NCBI GenBank assembly: GCA_011799875.1
Contig: CM022302.1
Span: forward strand, 522,522,560 to 522,586,559
Direction: 5' to 3'
Source: Thinopyrum elongatum
Taxonomy: Eukaryota; Streptophyta; Magnoliopsida; Poales; Poaceae
Length of the DNA stretch: 64,000 nt
Under the pieces are notes generated by a model. That model was not told the origin of the DNA. It worked only from the letters and a program-made list of their open reading frames with translations, and searched no databases. This document shows positions 31,368 to 41,923 of the stretch, in pieces (position 1 is the stretch's first letter; the number at the start of each line of letters is the position of its first letter). The position numbers were made by a program, and so were the translations under genes.

Positions 31368-32429
31368 CTAATGCGAGGCGGACATGGCAATTAGCTCAAC
31401 CATAAGAGATGGGCAACTCATGCTCAGAAGTTGGAAGCCATCTGTGGCCACGACGGCTCTCAGATTCGCCGGAGCAGTGAGAAAATTGAAGCACGCCTTC
31501 TTCAGCCCCCCACAACCATGTTGCTCGGACAACGCCAGGATGGTCGCCACTGTGCCGACGTTGATGTGCTCGCACAGCTTCTGCTCACAGATCAGCTTCA
31601 GCCGCCCAATGTTGTACCTGTCCGCGGCGACGAGCAAATGCTGGCAGGTGACTTCTTCGTCTTCCTTGGGCGTCCCCGGCAACGAGCCGGTGTAAGCGAA
31701 ACAGAGCAGCGCCTTGAATACCTCAACCTCCATGTCTTCCACCCGCACCACCGCGCCGGCAGCATTACCCTCCTTCATGTGTCCAAAGAGCTCGGCAGCG
31801 AAGACCGGCGAGCAGGCCGCGAGCACGCACCTGTGCGCGGGCAGAGTCACACTGCCGACCTCGAACACCACGTCGGCACCCATCCCGGTCTCGAGGAGCC
31901 TGCCGAGGTTCTGGCGCAGGTCGCACGGGGGCACGGAGACGAAGGCCGCGGCGTCGTCCACCGCGCGGCAATCGTGGACAACGACGATGTCGCACCGGAT
32001 GGTGAACGAATCGCTCCTGAGATGCTCGGAGCTCTCCAGGTCCTTCCTGCTGATGAAGGTCGCGTACTCCCAGCCGCGCCAGGAGGTGAAGTCGTCCACC
32101 GATCTCGACGCCATCGACGCCGCTTGAAGCGCCTCCTCCCCGCCGGCGAGACACATGTCGAACTGGGCCTTCACCCCCGCCGCGACGTCTTCATACAGCA
32201 CCAGGGAGAGGGACACGAAATCCGCGACCTCCGAGCGTGTGCCGTTGGGGTAGTAGTCGATGCGCCAGCGATGGCCGCCGATGGTGAAGGGTCGAGACAT
32301 GACGCACTTCCCGGTGGGGGTAACCTTGGTGCGGGTGTAGCCGTGGATGGTGAGAAGGTGGTGCCCGCTCGTCGTGTCGGCCACGATGGCGGACCTCGAC
32401 GGCTCTCCGCCGGCGCCCGAGGACGCCAT
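31368..32429 (-). CDS. MATH-BTB domain protein (likely CUL3 substrate adaptor)
   Basis: A single-exon gene of 353 codons. The MATH domain occupies about residues 22-150 (LLTIHGYTRTK ... GGHRWRIDYYPNG ... SDSFTIRCDIVVV), the BTB/POZ domain about 175-285 (GADVVFEVGSVTLPAHRCVL ... VFKALLCFAYTGSLP ... LLVAADRYNIGRLKLICE) and C-terminal helices follow. Proteins of this build (BPM family) bind substrates by MATH and CUL3 by BTB; grasses carry many intron-less copies. I chose the ATG at 32427-32429 because it begins the conserved MASSGAGGEPSRSAIVADTT start, also seen in the module A pseudogene. The frame is open 75 codons further upstream, but that stretch runs into a hAT-type MITE. No damage seen. 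Expression cannot be judged. Confidence 0.9.
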   Translation of the reverse strand: MASSGAGGEPSRSAIVADTTSGHHLLTIHGYTRTKVTPTGKCVMSRPFTIGGHRWRIDYYPNGTRSEVADFVSLSLVLYEDVAAGVKAQFDMCLAGGEEALQAASMASRSVDDFTSWRGWEYATFISRKDLESSEHLRSDSFTIRCDIVVVHDCRAVDDAAAFVSVPPCDLRQNLGRLLETGMGADVVFEVGSVTLPAHRCVLAACSPVFAAELFGHMKEGNAAGAVVRVEDMEVEVFKALLCFAYTGSLPGTPKEDEEVTCQHLLVAADRYNIGRLKLICEQKLCEHINVGTVATILALSEQHGCGGLKKACFNFLTAPANLRAVVATDGFQLLSMSCPSLMVELIAMSASH

Positions 32430-32584
32430 TGCCGGGCTGATCCGCGGGATTGAGATTTGGGCGGGGGTTTTTTGCGCTGTGAAAGGGGAAAGGGGGACGG
32501 ACTGACGGGGAGGCAGGAGGAGATGGAGCTGATGGCTTCCTCTGGAAGACTCGCCACCGGGGCCCACATGGCATCGTCTGCAAG

Positions 32585-32968
32585 CAAACCTGGCCAACTG
32601 GGCCGTGCCGGCCGTTAGCACGCGTGCCTGGCCCGTGACGGGCCGGCCCGGCACGTGGCCCGCCTAGGGCGTGGGCCTGGAGGCTGGGCACGCGTGCCAG
32701 CCCGGCACGGCCCATTTATTTTTTAAAATTTTAAAAAAAATTATAGGTTAATAGCCAGCCCAATAGGCTAAATACTAGGTGGGCTGACGGCTAAACGTGC
32801 CGATGGGCCGGCCCGTTTAATATTAGTGTCGTCCCTGGGCCTGGTAAGGCAGCACGCGTGCCAGCCCGGCATGGCCCGTGTAGTTCACGTGCCTAGCCGG
32901 GTCGTGTCGTGCCAGGCCCGTATAACCCAGATCGGACCGGGCCGGGCCGGCCCATCTGGCCAGGTATG
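32585..32968. mobile_element. hAT-type MITE in the MATH-BTB promoter
   Basis: Ends CAAACCTGGCCAACTGGGCC and GGCCCATCTGGCCAGGTATG are imperfect inverted repeats. An 8-bp target duplication, TCTGCAAG (32577-32584) and TCTGCAAA (32969-32976), matches 7 of 8. It is rich in GGCCCGG and CCAGCCCGGCA motifs. It starts 156 bp upstream of the MATH-BTB start codon, so it may form part of the promoter. Confidence 0.75.
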
Positions 32969-33082
32969 TCTGCAAATCTAAGGGTAAATCTCAAACGACA
33001 CCCTCAGTTTTCTCCTTAAAATGTAAATATTGTATATAATAATTATTCTGAAGTTATTAATAAATTGATTTTGCTAAAGCAT

Positions 33083-33228
33083 ATTTAGATGTGCTCTAAG
33101 TATTGCACATCTAAGTCCTATGTCATTGATCTTACGCTAAGATTCATGCAAGTATTTTCTTTTGTCTCTTTTCTTTAATGCTTAATTGAGTCATTTAGAT
33201 GTGCAATAACTAGAGCACATCTAGATGT
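33083..33228. mobile_element. Hairpin MITE with doubly symmetric arms
   Basis: Left arm 33083-33114 (TTTAGATGTGCTCTAAGTAT ... GCACATCTAAG) pairs with right arm 33192-33227. Each arm is itself nearly palindromic (AGATGTGC ... GCACATCT), so the element can fold either as one long hairpin or as two small ones. No gene. The target duplication is uncertain. Confidence 0.6.
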
Positions 33229-33249
33229 GCCCTAGACAACCCCTTAATA

Positions 33250-34037
33250 AATCATCATAGTTCTAGCCGTGGAATACACCTCCTCGTCGAACACATCAGA
33301 GCTGGCACCGTCGGTGCTGGCTGAAGCAGCGATTGGTGCGGCTGGGTTTGGAGCGGCGGCGATTTCCTCTTTGGCCTAGAGGCGCTGCTGCTCATCCTAA
33401 CCACCTTCTTCTGCTAGGCGGCGTGATTGAGGGCGTTATGGGCTTTGCAACTCGCGACCTTGGCTTGTGTTGCATGTCGGGTGGCGAGCGCCTCCTCCTT
33501 CACTGCAGAGTTGGCGTGACGAGCAGCAGACTCCTCCACGTACGCCCGCTTGGAGGAGAAGTGGTGAGCGTCTGGCCCTTCTTGGCATGGGCGACGTGTG
33601 CTTCCTCTCCCTTGGTGGCGGCGGCAGGATGAATACAATCTACGCAGCGGATAGGGGTACGCCATGGCTGGAGCACATTACGGTGCTGGCGGTGAGGCAT
33701 GTATGACCATCTAAGGTGGAGGGACAGCGGCTACGAAGGGGTCACCAACTCACCATGGCTTGTGCAGGGGTGAGGTGCGGGCAGTGAGGGGATGTATGCG
33801 ACAACTTAAAAAGTAGAGATGAAAGTGGAGGCGGCCGGTGGAAAACCGAGACATCCATCGGTCAAAATGAGTGGGTCCAGGCTGTCGGAATCCGACGTGG
33901 AGTATGCCCAGACTCCCCTACTCCACCCTTCGATTTGGGGTCAGTCTCGGACGTCCCACCCAAAATAAGGGTCCACGTTTTGAACCGTCCGATTCAAACA
34001 TTCGAGGACAAGGTAGGGGTCCACGTTGGAGATGCCC
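33250..34037 (-). mobile_element. Truncated PIF/Harbinger-like element with a gene scrap
   Basis: The right end, CGTTGGAGATGCCC followed by TAA (34024-34040), is a Harbinger-type terminus. No matching left end is seen. On the minus strand, 33665-33414 reads an Ala/Lys/Arg-rich helix (KRAYVEESAARHANSAVKEE) of the sort found at the C-terminus of SANT/trihelix-like ORF1 proteins of such elements; that is a resemblance only. Stops and lack of other domains make it a relic. Confidence 0.4.
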
Positions 34038-34099
34038 TAATGGCTGAAACAGATCTCCGAACGAATGCATACAAAAATTTAGTGAAAATAGGGTAAAGT

Positions 34100-34713
34100 A
34101 ATTTCAAATAAATTTTCAAAACAATCATAAATTTAAGGATACGAAGACGCATACATGTGACCATTTTTTAGCCGGGAAAAGAAGTAGCATAACTTGTTCT
34201 GCTATTTTAAGTTCTAAATTTTCACATGTTGTGTGTTGCCATTCATGATTTTGCTCACAAAAAATTCAGATTCTACATACGAACTTTGGCCGAAGCTACA
34301 AGTATCTGGTTCATATGAACCCAAGACGGTTGGTTTTCCGTATAAATTCTGGCCTCCCGTGGTGAAGGACCAGTCCATGGTAAAGCCCACATCAGTGATC
34401 CCATAAACAAGTCCCAACTCCCAAGTCTGCTTTCAAAGTCTGGAAACTGTAACAAGATTCACTCTACAATAACACTGCATGCGATAATTAATCCCCTCAA
34501 ACCAGAAAGAAAAATGGACTAAACTGACACTGAATTGCACTATTAACAAAGCTAGTAAGATTTGGGCATGTGTGTGGACAGGCACAAAAGAGCTCAAACG
34601 GTGAGCTCCCACTCTATTCCGTCGCACGGTCTATTGGCTATGGACACTTGTTTTCAGCAGACAGAGAGAGCTTCTTGCGTCCTCATCTGCTGAAATCCGC
34701 ATTCGCCGTTCAC
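34100..34713. repeat. CNB 3' flank, module C copy
   Basis: Homologous to 27575-28279 and in part to 12396-12830. Immediately downstream of the intact CNB stop codon on the minus strand, so it likely includes the 3' untranslated region. No separate gene. Confidence 0.75.
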
Positions 34714-37092
34714 TTAGTCGATGGGCACTTCCACCTCCATCTTCAGGCCGGGGTGGTCGATGATCTGAAACCACGTCACAGGAGTAGTTCAGTTTCGCTT
34801 TAGGTCCACCAGTACAGAACAAGAGCGATATAGAGTGAAGAAATGCCATAGAACTGTAAATTCAGTTTATAGATGAGTACTAGTAGTAGCCACACTGGAT
34901 AATGGTACAACCACATGAGCTATGCTTTCCGTATTCAGATGAATATGCCACAGCATGATAAGAATGGAAAGCAAGGTTTAGCTGTGTACCGTCACGAAAT
35001 CTTCTAATGATAGTGTGGAATCCTGTGTGTACCCGGCTTCTTCCAACACCTTTGTTAGTACTTGCTGAAATGCATCAACTCAAATAGTGTTAGTACTTGT
35101 AGATGCTGTAAGTAAGCTTGAAAAGAGCATTATGCATCAAGTTCAAAACGATACCAGAACTATTCACTGCAAATGGTCAGACAGGGCACTAATTACAGGC
35201 TATGTCTTGTGGATGTACGAAAATCATGAAATCTGGCTACTGCGCTCTTAGATACACAAGGATTGGTTCCACACAAAGCTATATTTTCTAGCTAATTCTC
35301 CTCTGTTCGTAAATACAGGTCTCTAAAACGTCTTATATTTACGAACAGAGGGAGTAGTAAATATCAACATAGGAATTTGCACTGCGAAGCATGCTACTCT
35401 GAACATTTACTGCAATGAAGAAACCTACAATTTAGTGTCAGGGTTCCCTTCACTTTGGAAACAAATTATGCACACTTGATGTGTTTATGATGGCAGGGTA
35501 CTAATTATTTGAAAAGGAAACAAGGAAAGAGCCACATTTGTTCTTGTTGATTTAGTAAGTGTACTTGCAAGTGAATGTACTATGCAATGAAATACAGGAT
35601 CGAATCCAATGAGAACCTCTCTTTGTTTTTCTGACATGGATGAGCCAGTTAGGTCCCGTAAAACCTCTACCAGGTCCTTGAAGGATACTTTCCCCTTGCC
35701 ATCAATGTCATACACCTTAAATATCACTGTTCAATGAAACACAAACCAAATCAACACCGGACCAGCAAATTAGTAGTCATCATAAGGATCAGAGAGACCC
35801 AAACCAACATATACTCCTTTCAAGATAGACAGCGAAAAGAGGAAAAGAAACATGATGAGCATTACACTCAATCTTTTGCTGAAGGCTGGCCCTTGCGCTG
35901 AAGGTAGAGAGAAAAGAAACAAATTCCTTGAAGTTCAATCCATCAACCATACATAGCAACCTCTGCAAACAGAACACGTGGAAACTCAAAATCAGTCTCA
36001 CGTCTATAGTTGACACTGCTGAATCCCCTAAATATAGCTAAAACAGTCAAACTGAGTAAAGAAAGTGAACAGGCTATGTTATTTGCAAGGGAGGTTGTGT
36101 TTTGCTTGCAAAACTACATTTATATGTACAAATCAGATACACTGAGTCTTATTGGGGAAGAAAAACGAACTACAAATCTTCAGTAGAAATGATCTATATG
36201 GGATTTTTGTAGTCTATGATAAGTGCTAGTATTTGGCAAAAGCATTATACCAGTCTTTGAACTTTGATAAGCCTTTGTTTACTGAAAAATATTATTCCAT
36301 TGGTATCCAAATCAAAGATGGCCAGAGCTTTTTCCAACCAGATGTGGAGGATGCTTCGTTTCATAGAGATATTCAGGTTTCACATGTGTTAAACCGTGAT
36401 AAAACTCCCTATGTCGATGGATTGTATACAGGTTCTGCGAGGCAACTGGCATAACATTTTCAGATGCACCTAGCTCCTTGATTGAGTGGGGAACCCTGAT
36501 TAGTTTTTCCCAATTATACTCACTTCCTGAGGAATCAACTGTTATCCAAATTGAGTGGGGACAGAGCTGTATACAATACTAGTAGCAAAATAGTAATACA
36601 GGCAAGTGCTGTGTGTAATCCAAGGACAGCACATAAGAACAAGAAGGGTCTGCTTCGTCGGCACGCACTAGTACTACAGTCAGTCAGTCGGTCAGTCATC
36701 TGGAGCTGGCACGAGCAGGGGAACAAAATTCGCCGCCTCGGCGACGAGAGGAGGAGGGACGGACCTTGGAGAGCGGGTTGGTGGAGAACTCGGGGATGGA
36801 GAGGAACTCGTCCTCGGAGACGAACCCCTTGGCGCTGCGGTCGAGCTGGCAGAAGCGCTCGTACAGCGACACGATCTCCTGCTGCGAGACTTGGATTCGA
36901 TTCGATCGATTTTTTGGGGGAGAAAAACACTCAGATGCGTCAGGAATCAATCAAATCAGCACCAAATCGAAGGGGAAATTGACGGAGCAGGGAGAAATTG
37001 ATGGAGAATCGCGGGCGCTCACATAGGTAGCTGCAGTGCTCCTGCACCTCCTCGATGTCGTACTGCGTCAGCATCGACGACGCGTTCCCCAT
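34714..37092 (-). CDS. Calcineurin B-like EF-hand calcium-binding protein, six exons
   Basis: Exons on the minus strand: 37092-37023, 36889-36765, 35962-35866, 35726-35617, 35064-34990 and 34764-34714. All splice sites are GT-AG, and together they give 528 bp, 175 residues plus TAA, the length I know for the plant calcineurin B-subunit-like family. The start MGNASSMLTQYDIEEVQEHC carries an N-myristoylation signal (Met-Gly-Asn...Ser). EF-hand loops are DRSAKGFVSEDE (about residues 41-52) and DIDGKGKVSFKD (about 105-116), with degenerate hands between and after. The C-terminus is DHPGLKMEVEVPID. It likely acts as a membrane-associated calcium sensor; its partner in plants is not established, since plants lack a classical calcineurin A. 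Exon 2 ends LSK where relatives I recall have LSQ. Confidence 0.9.
35298..35354. mobile_element. Stowaway MITE, 57 bp, in CNB intron 4
   Basis: CTCCTCTGTTCGTAAATACA and its inverse TATTTACGAACAGAGGGAG, followed by TA. Almost only the two terminal repeats remain. It sits in the intron between exons 4 and 5. Confidence 0.75.
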
Positions 37093-37748
37093 CGCCGCCC
37101 CGGCCGATCCGCTCCCCGGCTCCTCCGACGACTCGCCCTCGCTGCGTCAGTCGAGGCCGAGTGGGGGTGGTGAGAAGGGGACTGCGGGAGCGGATTATAT
37201 CTGGGAACTGGAGCAGGGGATCGGCCCGGCCTGGTTGGAGTGGTTGATTTGGGACTTGGAGGGAGACGTGCGGAGGAGGGAGTATATATCGGCCGCATAT
37301 GTGTCCGTCCCCTATACCGACCGATCTTGTTTCCGAGGGGGATCGGATCGGTCGCGCCGCTGCCGGTGATCTCGTCAAGATCGCCAGGCAATGCAGCGCC
37401 GCCCGATGGCGACCCGGACCGGGACCGGCGCCCATTTACGAGCTCCGATGCCGAGCGGGAGGGTGGGGGCTGACCTGGCCCGGCCTGCATCCATCGCGAC
37501 CGTTGTCAATTTTCGGCGCCGTTGTCCTCGTGGTGGTCGTGCTGGTGCGGGTTTCCGTCTCCGTCGGATCGGATCGGATGGCCCCTGTTGCGCTGCACGC
37601 CACTTGAGACCCGGCCCCTGTGCGGTGCGGTGGTGCCGGCATAGTGGGTGGGCGGTTCCCAGTCGCGCGTCACGCAGCCAACGCTGGCTTGTGGTCAGTC
37701 CGCCCCTCGCCCGCGACTTTTTCCCTCCTTCTGCCCCACACTGCTCGG
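37093..37748 (-). promoter_or_regulatory. GC-rich upstream region of the CNB gene
   Basis: From the CNB start codon to the border of the next repeat the DNA is GC-rich with many CpG. Open frames on both strands here look like composition artefacts. It should hold the CNB leader and promoter. I see no clear TATA box at a fitting distance, only GGATTATATCTGGG near 37191. Confidence 0.4.
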
Positions 37749-38197
37749 GGCATCTCCAACGCTCTGCAAATTTGCTTCGGTGCCGGTCTGCGAACAGTCG
37801 GTGAACACTGACGTCGAAAGCCGCCATCCAACGCTGCCCGCATGCATTTTAACCGTTGTCTGTTTGAACTAACCGGACGAAATTCATTATCTTTTGGACA
37901 ATTTTTTTAGCTACAAATTATACCAGACTTATGTAAAGCTAGTCTACGGCCGGCGCCGGCAGATATCCATTCCCACGACACGGATACCCTTGACTAGTCT
38001 ACGAGCGACGCCGGCAGATATCCATTCCCACGACGCGGATGCCCTTGACTAGTCTACGCCCGGCGCCTGCAGATATCCATTCCCACGACATGGATACGCT
38101 TGACTAGTATATGACCGATGCCGACAGATATTCATTCACACAACACGGATACCCTTGACTACTCTACAGCCGGCCGCGGTAGATCTCCATTGTCCGA
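37749..38197. mobile_element. Terminal part of an unclassified element with 55-bp repeats (first copy)
   Basis: Starts GGGCATCTCCAACGCTCTGC and is homologous over its length to the terminus that starts at 38198 and resumes at 39667, so the same element end is present twice side by side. It differs mainly in the number of 55-bp repeats. The Harbinger-like start suggests a PIF-related non-autonomous family. No inverted right end in the window. Confidence 0.5.
37939..38190. repeat. 55-bp tandem repeat, four full units and a part
   Basis: Units start CTAGTCTACGGCCGGCGCCG at 37939, 37994, 38049, 38104 and (partial) 38159, exactly 55 bp apart. Each contains CAGATATCCATTCCCACGAC and ends CCCTTGA. 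The neighbouring copy at 39867-39950 has only one unit plus the partial one. Confidence 0.9.
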
Positions 38198-38208
38198 GGC
38201 ATCTCTAA

Positions 38209-39663
38209 GAGCATCTACAGCCGCATTGGGCAAATCCGACACCTCAAACACCCGCGGGCGCGTCCGCGGACACTGACCGGACACGCCTCATATTTCGTCT
38301 TCCACACTCGCGTCCCTCATATTTTAAACCTCAAAACTATGCAATTCATGCAACGCTACGTAAAACACATGATCATAGCGCAGTTCATCGGATTAGCCGG
38401 ACAAAAGGAACATGATTCATCGGAGTTCAACGACGGACAGTGCAAATCCATACTACAAACATAGATAAAATATAAAAAGGACAAGCAAGGGTGGAGGAAA
38501 TCACCATTTCCTCGCCGGCCCCTTCCCCTTCCGGCTGTCGGCGCGGCGGCTGTGCCCCTCCTCCATGTAGGCGTCAGCGTGCGGAGGCGCGTCGTCGTCG
38601 GAGCTGGACGTGGAACCGCCCGTCATATCCAAGTCAGCGCTGCACCTCATGCCCGACATCCTGCGGAGCAGGCGGTCCTGCTCCTTGGCATGGAGGACCG
38701 CCTTCGCCTTCGCCGCCGCCTACTTTGTTGCCTCGTGCTCCGACAACTCGATGGCGAGTCGGAGCGTCTTGGCATTCTTGCGGCGGAGGCGCCGCGCATC
38801 CGTCTCCGCCGTCGTGAGCGAGCGGTGAAGGACATAAGCGAGGAGCGCTGCCTCAGGATCGACCGGCGCGCTCGCACGCAGACGGCGCGCGGACATCGAC
38901 TCGGACGCCGCTGCCCTCTCCCTCGCCCGCTGCCGCTCGCGCCGGGCTGCTCGCGCCTCTGACTCGGGCGTCCGAGTGCGCGCTGGCCCTGCCGCGGGCA
39001 CGAGGACCCAGCGATGGCCGGGCACCACCTCCGGAGCAGAGGGTGCTGGTGGTGGGAGGCGTACCTGGAGGAGCGGAGTGGCCGGAGCTGCGCGCCGGGC
39101 GGGAAGGGCCGGCGACGTCGCTGGCGTTGCATCGACGGGCGCCGGGCGCTGACGAAGTGGATCCGTCGCTGCCAGATCTGCCTTGGTCGACGATCGAACG
39201 CCTCAATGCGATGCGGAGGGCGACCTCCTCCACATCATCGGGGTCCGCTTCGTGCTGCAGGCTAGACCAGTCGTTGTCGGAGCCGGAGTCCCCACCGAAG
39301 TCAGCGCGCTGCTTTGGTCGCCGGCCATCGGATGCGTTTGGAGGGGATCGGAAGTGGAGTGAACGGAGAGGGGAGTGAAGTGGAGTTCGGATTGACTGCG
39401 GTCTAGGGTTTTCCGGACGGCGATATTTGTGGGGCAGCCGTGGGCCAGGCTGGGCCAAGTCGACGTGGCGGGCACGCCCGGACGCGCTCGGACCGTCCCA
39501 TATCCGCCCCATATTTGGGCTAGATATGGCGGGTGCCGGTCAGCCCGGGCGTTTGAGGGCGGTTTGAGAGGCCCGTCTGGGTCCAAATTTCGTGACAGGG
39601 CAGTAACCGGACGGTCTGCCCGGACGTTTGAGACGGGTTTGAGGGGTCCGGTTGTAGATGTTC
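38209..39663 (-). mobile_element. PIF/Harbinger-like element, 1455 bp, with broken passenger frame
   Basis: Ends GAGCATCTACAGCCGCATTG and CCGGTTGTAGATGTTC are inverted repeats with TAA duplications at 38206-38208 and 39664-39666. It landed about 10 bp inside the terminus of the element that continues at 39667. On the minus strand a coding-like stretch runs from about 39330 to 38720 (GDSGSDNDWSSLQHEADPDD, then an Ala/Arg-rich part with EAALLAYVLHRSL), with a frame change near 39010. I do not recognise the protein, and no transposase motif is visible. Confidence 0.65.
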
Positions 39664-39666
39664 TAA

Positions 39667-40504
39667 TGCTCTACAAATTTGTTTTGGTATCTATCCACGA
39701 ACACCCGCCATCCAACGCTGCCTGCATATATTTCAATCGCTGTCTGTTTGAATTAAACTGACGAAATTCATGCAAATACGGTCGCTTTCATGCAAACCAG
39801 ACGAAATTCATTACATTTTGGACAATTTTTAACTAAAAAAACTATACCGGACTGAGGTAAAACTAGTCTACGGCCGGGGCCGGCAGATATCCATTCCCAC
39901 GACATAGATACCCTTGAGTAGTCTACAGCCGGCCGCGGCAGATCTGCATTGTCTTCCCCATGTCTGGTAGCCTGCTCGTCGGACTGCCGTGAGCCCCGGA
40001 GGTATATGCTTTGGCGCAAAGGACGACTCGCTTCCCCATGTTCGGCAAAGCCGCTCCTCGGAGTGGAACCGCCGAGATGTGCTTCAACCGGAGGGGAAGG
40101 GGATGACAGTGGCTTGCGACAGGGCAAGACACCGGCTGTGTACGCCGGCGTCGCCTCGATGGTGGCCTTCATGGGACCCAAGCGGCGGCGGCCTCCCATG
40201 TTCTACTTCTTCTCGATAATGCTGGTGGGCGCGAACATGCTGGCCACCGTTTCGGCCATCTCTGTGAAGCCAGCTTCTTTCTCTTCCGTCAGGGCGTGGT
40301 TACGCCTACGTTGATGACGGATGGCGCGGTCGTAGGCACGGAAGAAGCGGTACGATGCGGCGTCGTCCACGGCAACCGCGATGCCATGCCGTCGTGCTAC
40401 CATGCGTGCTGCCTGGACCAACTCGCCACTCCTCGATGAGCTGACTTGGAGCGGCGAGTTACTGAACGACGCTCTCGCTTGGAGCTTCTGCATCTGTGAG
40501 CTGG
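39667..40504 (-). mobile_element. Unclassified element, second copy, left part
   Basis: Continues the terminus begun at 38198 (TGCTCTACAAATTTG, like the first copy's CGCTCTGCAAATTTG), passes one 55-bp repeat unit (39867-39950) and then enters GC-rich sequence that carries the 3' part of a minus-strand gene (see next entry). It is cut at 40504 by the Gypsy element and resumes at 57319. Confidence 0.5.
40206..40504 (-). pseudogene. Passenger gene of unknown function, 3' part, split by a Gypsy insertion
   Basis: A minus-strand frame ends TAG at about 40206 and reads back through TEEKEAGFTEMAETVASMFA, a basic stretch (RAYDRAIRHQRRRN) and MVARRHGIAVAVDDAASYRF. It stays open to 40504, where the 16.8-kb Gypsy element interrupts it, and continues in the same frame at 57323-57319 and beyond once the element and one GCTGG copy are ignored. 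Basic and helix-rich. I recognise no domain. Confidence 0.45.
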
Positions 40505-41909
40505 TGATAACCCACAAGTATAGGGGATCGCAATAGTTTTTGAGGGTAGAGTATTCAACCCAAATTTATTGATTCGACACAAGGGAAACCAAAGAATATT
40601 CACGAGTATTAGCAGTTGAGTTGTCAATTCAACCACACCTGAAAGACTTAATATCTGCAGCAAAATATTTAGTAGCAAAGTAGTATGATAGTAACGTTAA
40701 CATGGTAATAGTAGCAGCAACAGTTGTGTAGTGATTGTAACAACAACAACAATGAAAGTAACTTAGCAAAGATCAATATGTGAAAAGCTCGTAGGCATTG
40801 GATCAGTGATGGATACTTATCTCGGATAATATTCATCATGTAGCAGTCATAACCTAGGGCGACATAGAACTAGCTCCAATTCATCAATATAATGTAGGCA
40901 TGTATTTCGTATATAGTCATACGTGCTTATGGAAAAGAACGTGCATGACATCTTTTGTCCTACCCTCCTGTGGCAGCGGGGTCCATAAGGAAACTAAGGG
41001 ATATTAAGGCCTCCTTTTAATAGAGAACCAGAACAAAGCATTAGCACTTAGTGAATACATGAACTCCTCAAACTACGGTAATCACCGAAAAGAATCCCAA
41101 TTATTGTCACCTTGGGGTATGCGGATCATAACTCGTAATAGGTGTCTACAACTTGCAAGATAGGATCAAGAACTCACATATATTCATGAAAACATAATAG
41201 ATTCAGATCTGAAATCATGGCACTCGGGCCCTAGTGACAAGTATTAAGCATAGCAAAGTCATAGTAACATCAATCTCAGAACATAGTAGATACTAGAGAT
41301 CAAACCCTAACAAAACTAACTCGATTACATGATAAATCCTATCCAACCCATCACCGTCCAGCAAGCTTACGATGGAATTACTCACTCCCGGCGGTGAGCA
41401 TCATGAAATTGGTGATGAAGGAAGGTTGATGATGATGATGGCGACGGATTCCCCTCTCCAGAGCCCTGAACAGAATCCAGATCAGCCCTCCCGATGAAGA
41501 ACAGGAGGCAGCGGTGGCTCCGTATCGTAAAACGCGATGAATCCTTCTCTCTGATTTTTTCTCCGTGAGTAAGTACTTATAGAGTTGGAGTAAGGGTCGA
41601 AGACGGTCCAGGGGGCCCACAAGCCTGCAGAGCGCGCCCTCGGGGGGTAGGCGCGCCCCCAGGGCTTGTGGCCTCTGGGTGGCCCCCCTCGGGAATCCTT
41701 TTTCACTAGTATTTTTTATTTATTCAACAAAAATTCTCCGTCAATTTTCAGGTCAATCCGAGAACTTTGATTTCTGCACAAAAATAACACCAAGGCAATT
41801 CTGCTGAAAACAGCGTTAGTCCGGGTTAGTTTCATTCAAATCATGCAAATTAGAGTCCAAAACAAGGGCAAAAAGAGTTTGGAAAAGTAGATACGATGGA
41901 GACGTATCA
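40505..41909 (-). repeat. 3' LTR of outer Gypsy element
   Basis: On the plus strand it runs TGATAACCCACAAGTATAGG to GGAGACGTATCA; on the element's own strand it begins TGATACGTCTCC. Close to its partner at 55913-57318, with scattered substitutions. The adjoining AAGCTTGGGAGAGT (minus strand, 41910-41923) is the likely polypurine tract. Confidence 0.85.
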
Positions 41910-41923
41910 ACTCTCCCAAGCTT

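Noticed and set aside
31431..32453. A 340-codon plus-strand open frame
   Set aside because: It is antisense to the MATH-BTB gene in GC-rich DNA; its translation has no recognisable domain, whereas the minus strand reads a complete MATH-BTB protein.
32430..32654. N-terminal extension of the MATH-BTB frame by 75 codons
   Set aside because: The extension is not conserved in the module A paralogue, runs into a hAT-type MITE, and precedes the conserved MASSGAGGEP start.
37299..37827. Long frames on both strands upstream of the CNB gene
   Set aside because: CpG-rich promoter-type composition suppresses stop codons; no conserved motif in any frame.
37939..38190. CRISPR-like array of evenly spaced repeats
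   Set aside because: The 55-bp units are head-to-tail without unique spacers, in a plant nuclear context; an ordinary tandem repeat.
38491..38962. Plus-strand frames in the 1455-bp Harbinger-like element
   Set aside because: Shadow of the better minus-strand frame with acidic and Ala/Arg-rich parts; no domain in the plus-strand versions.
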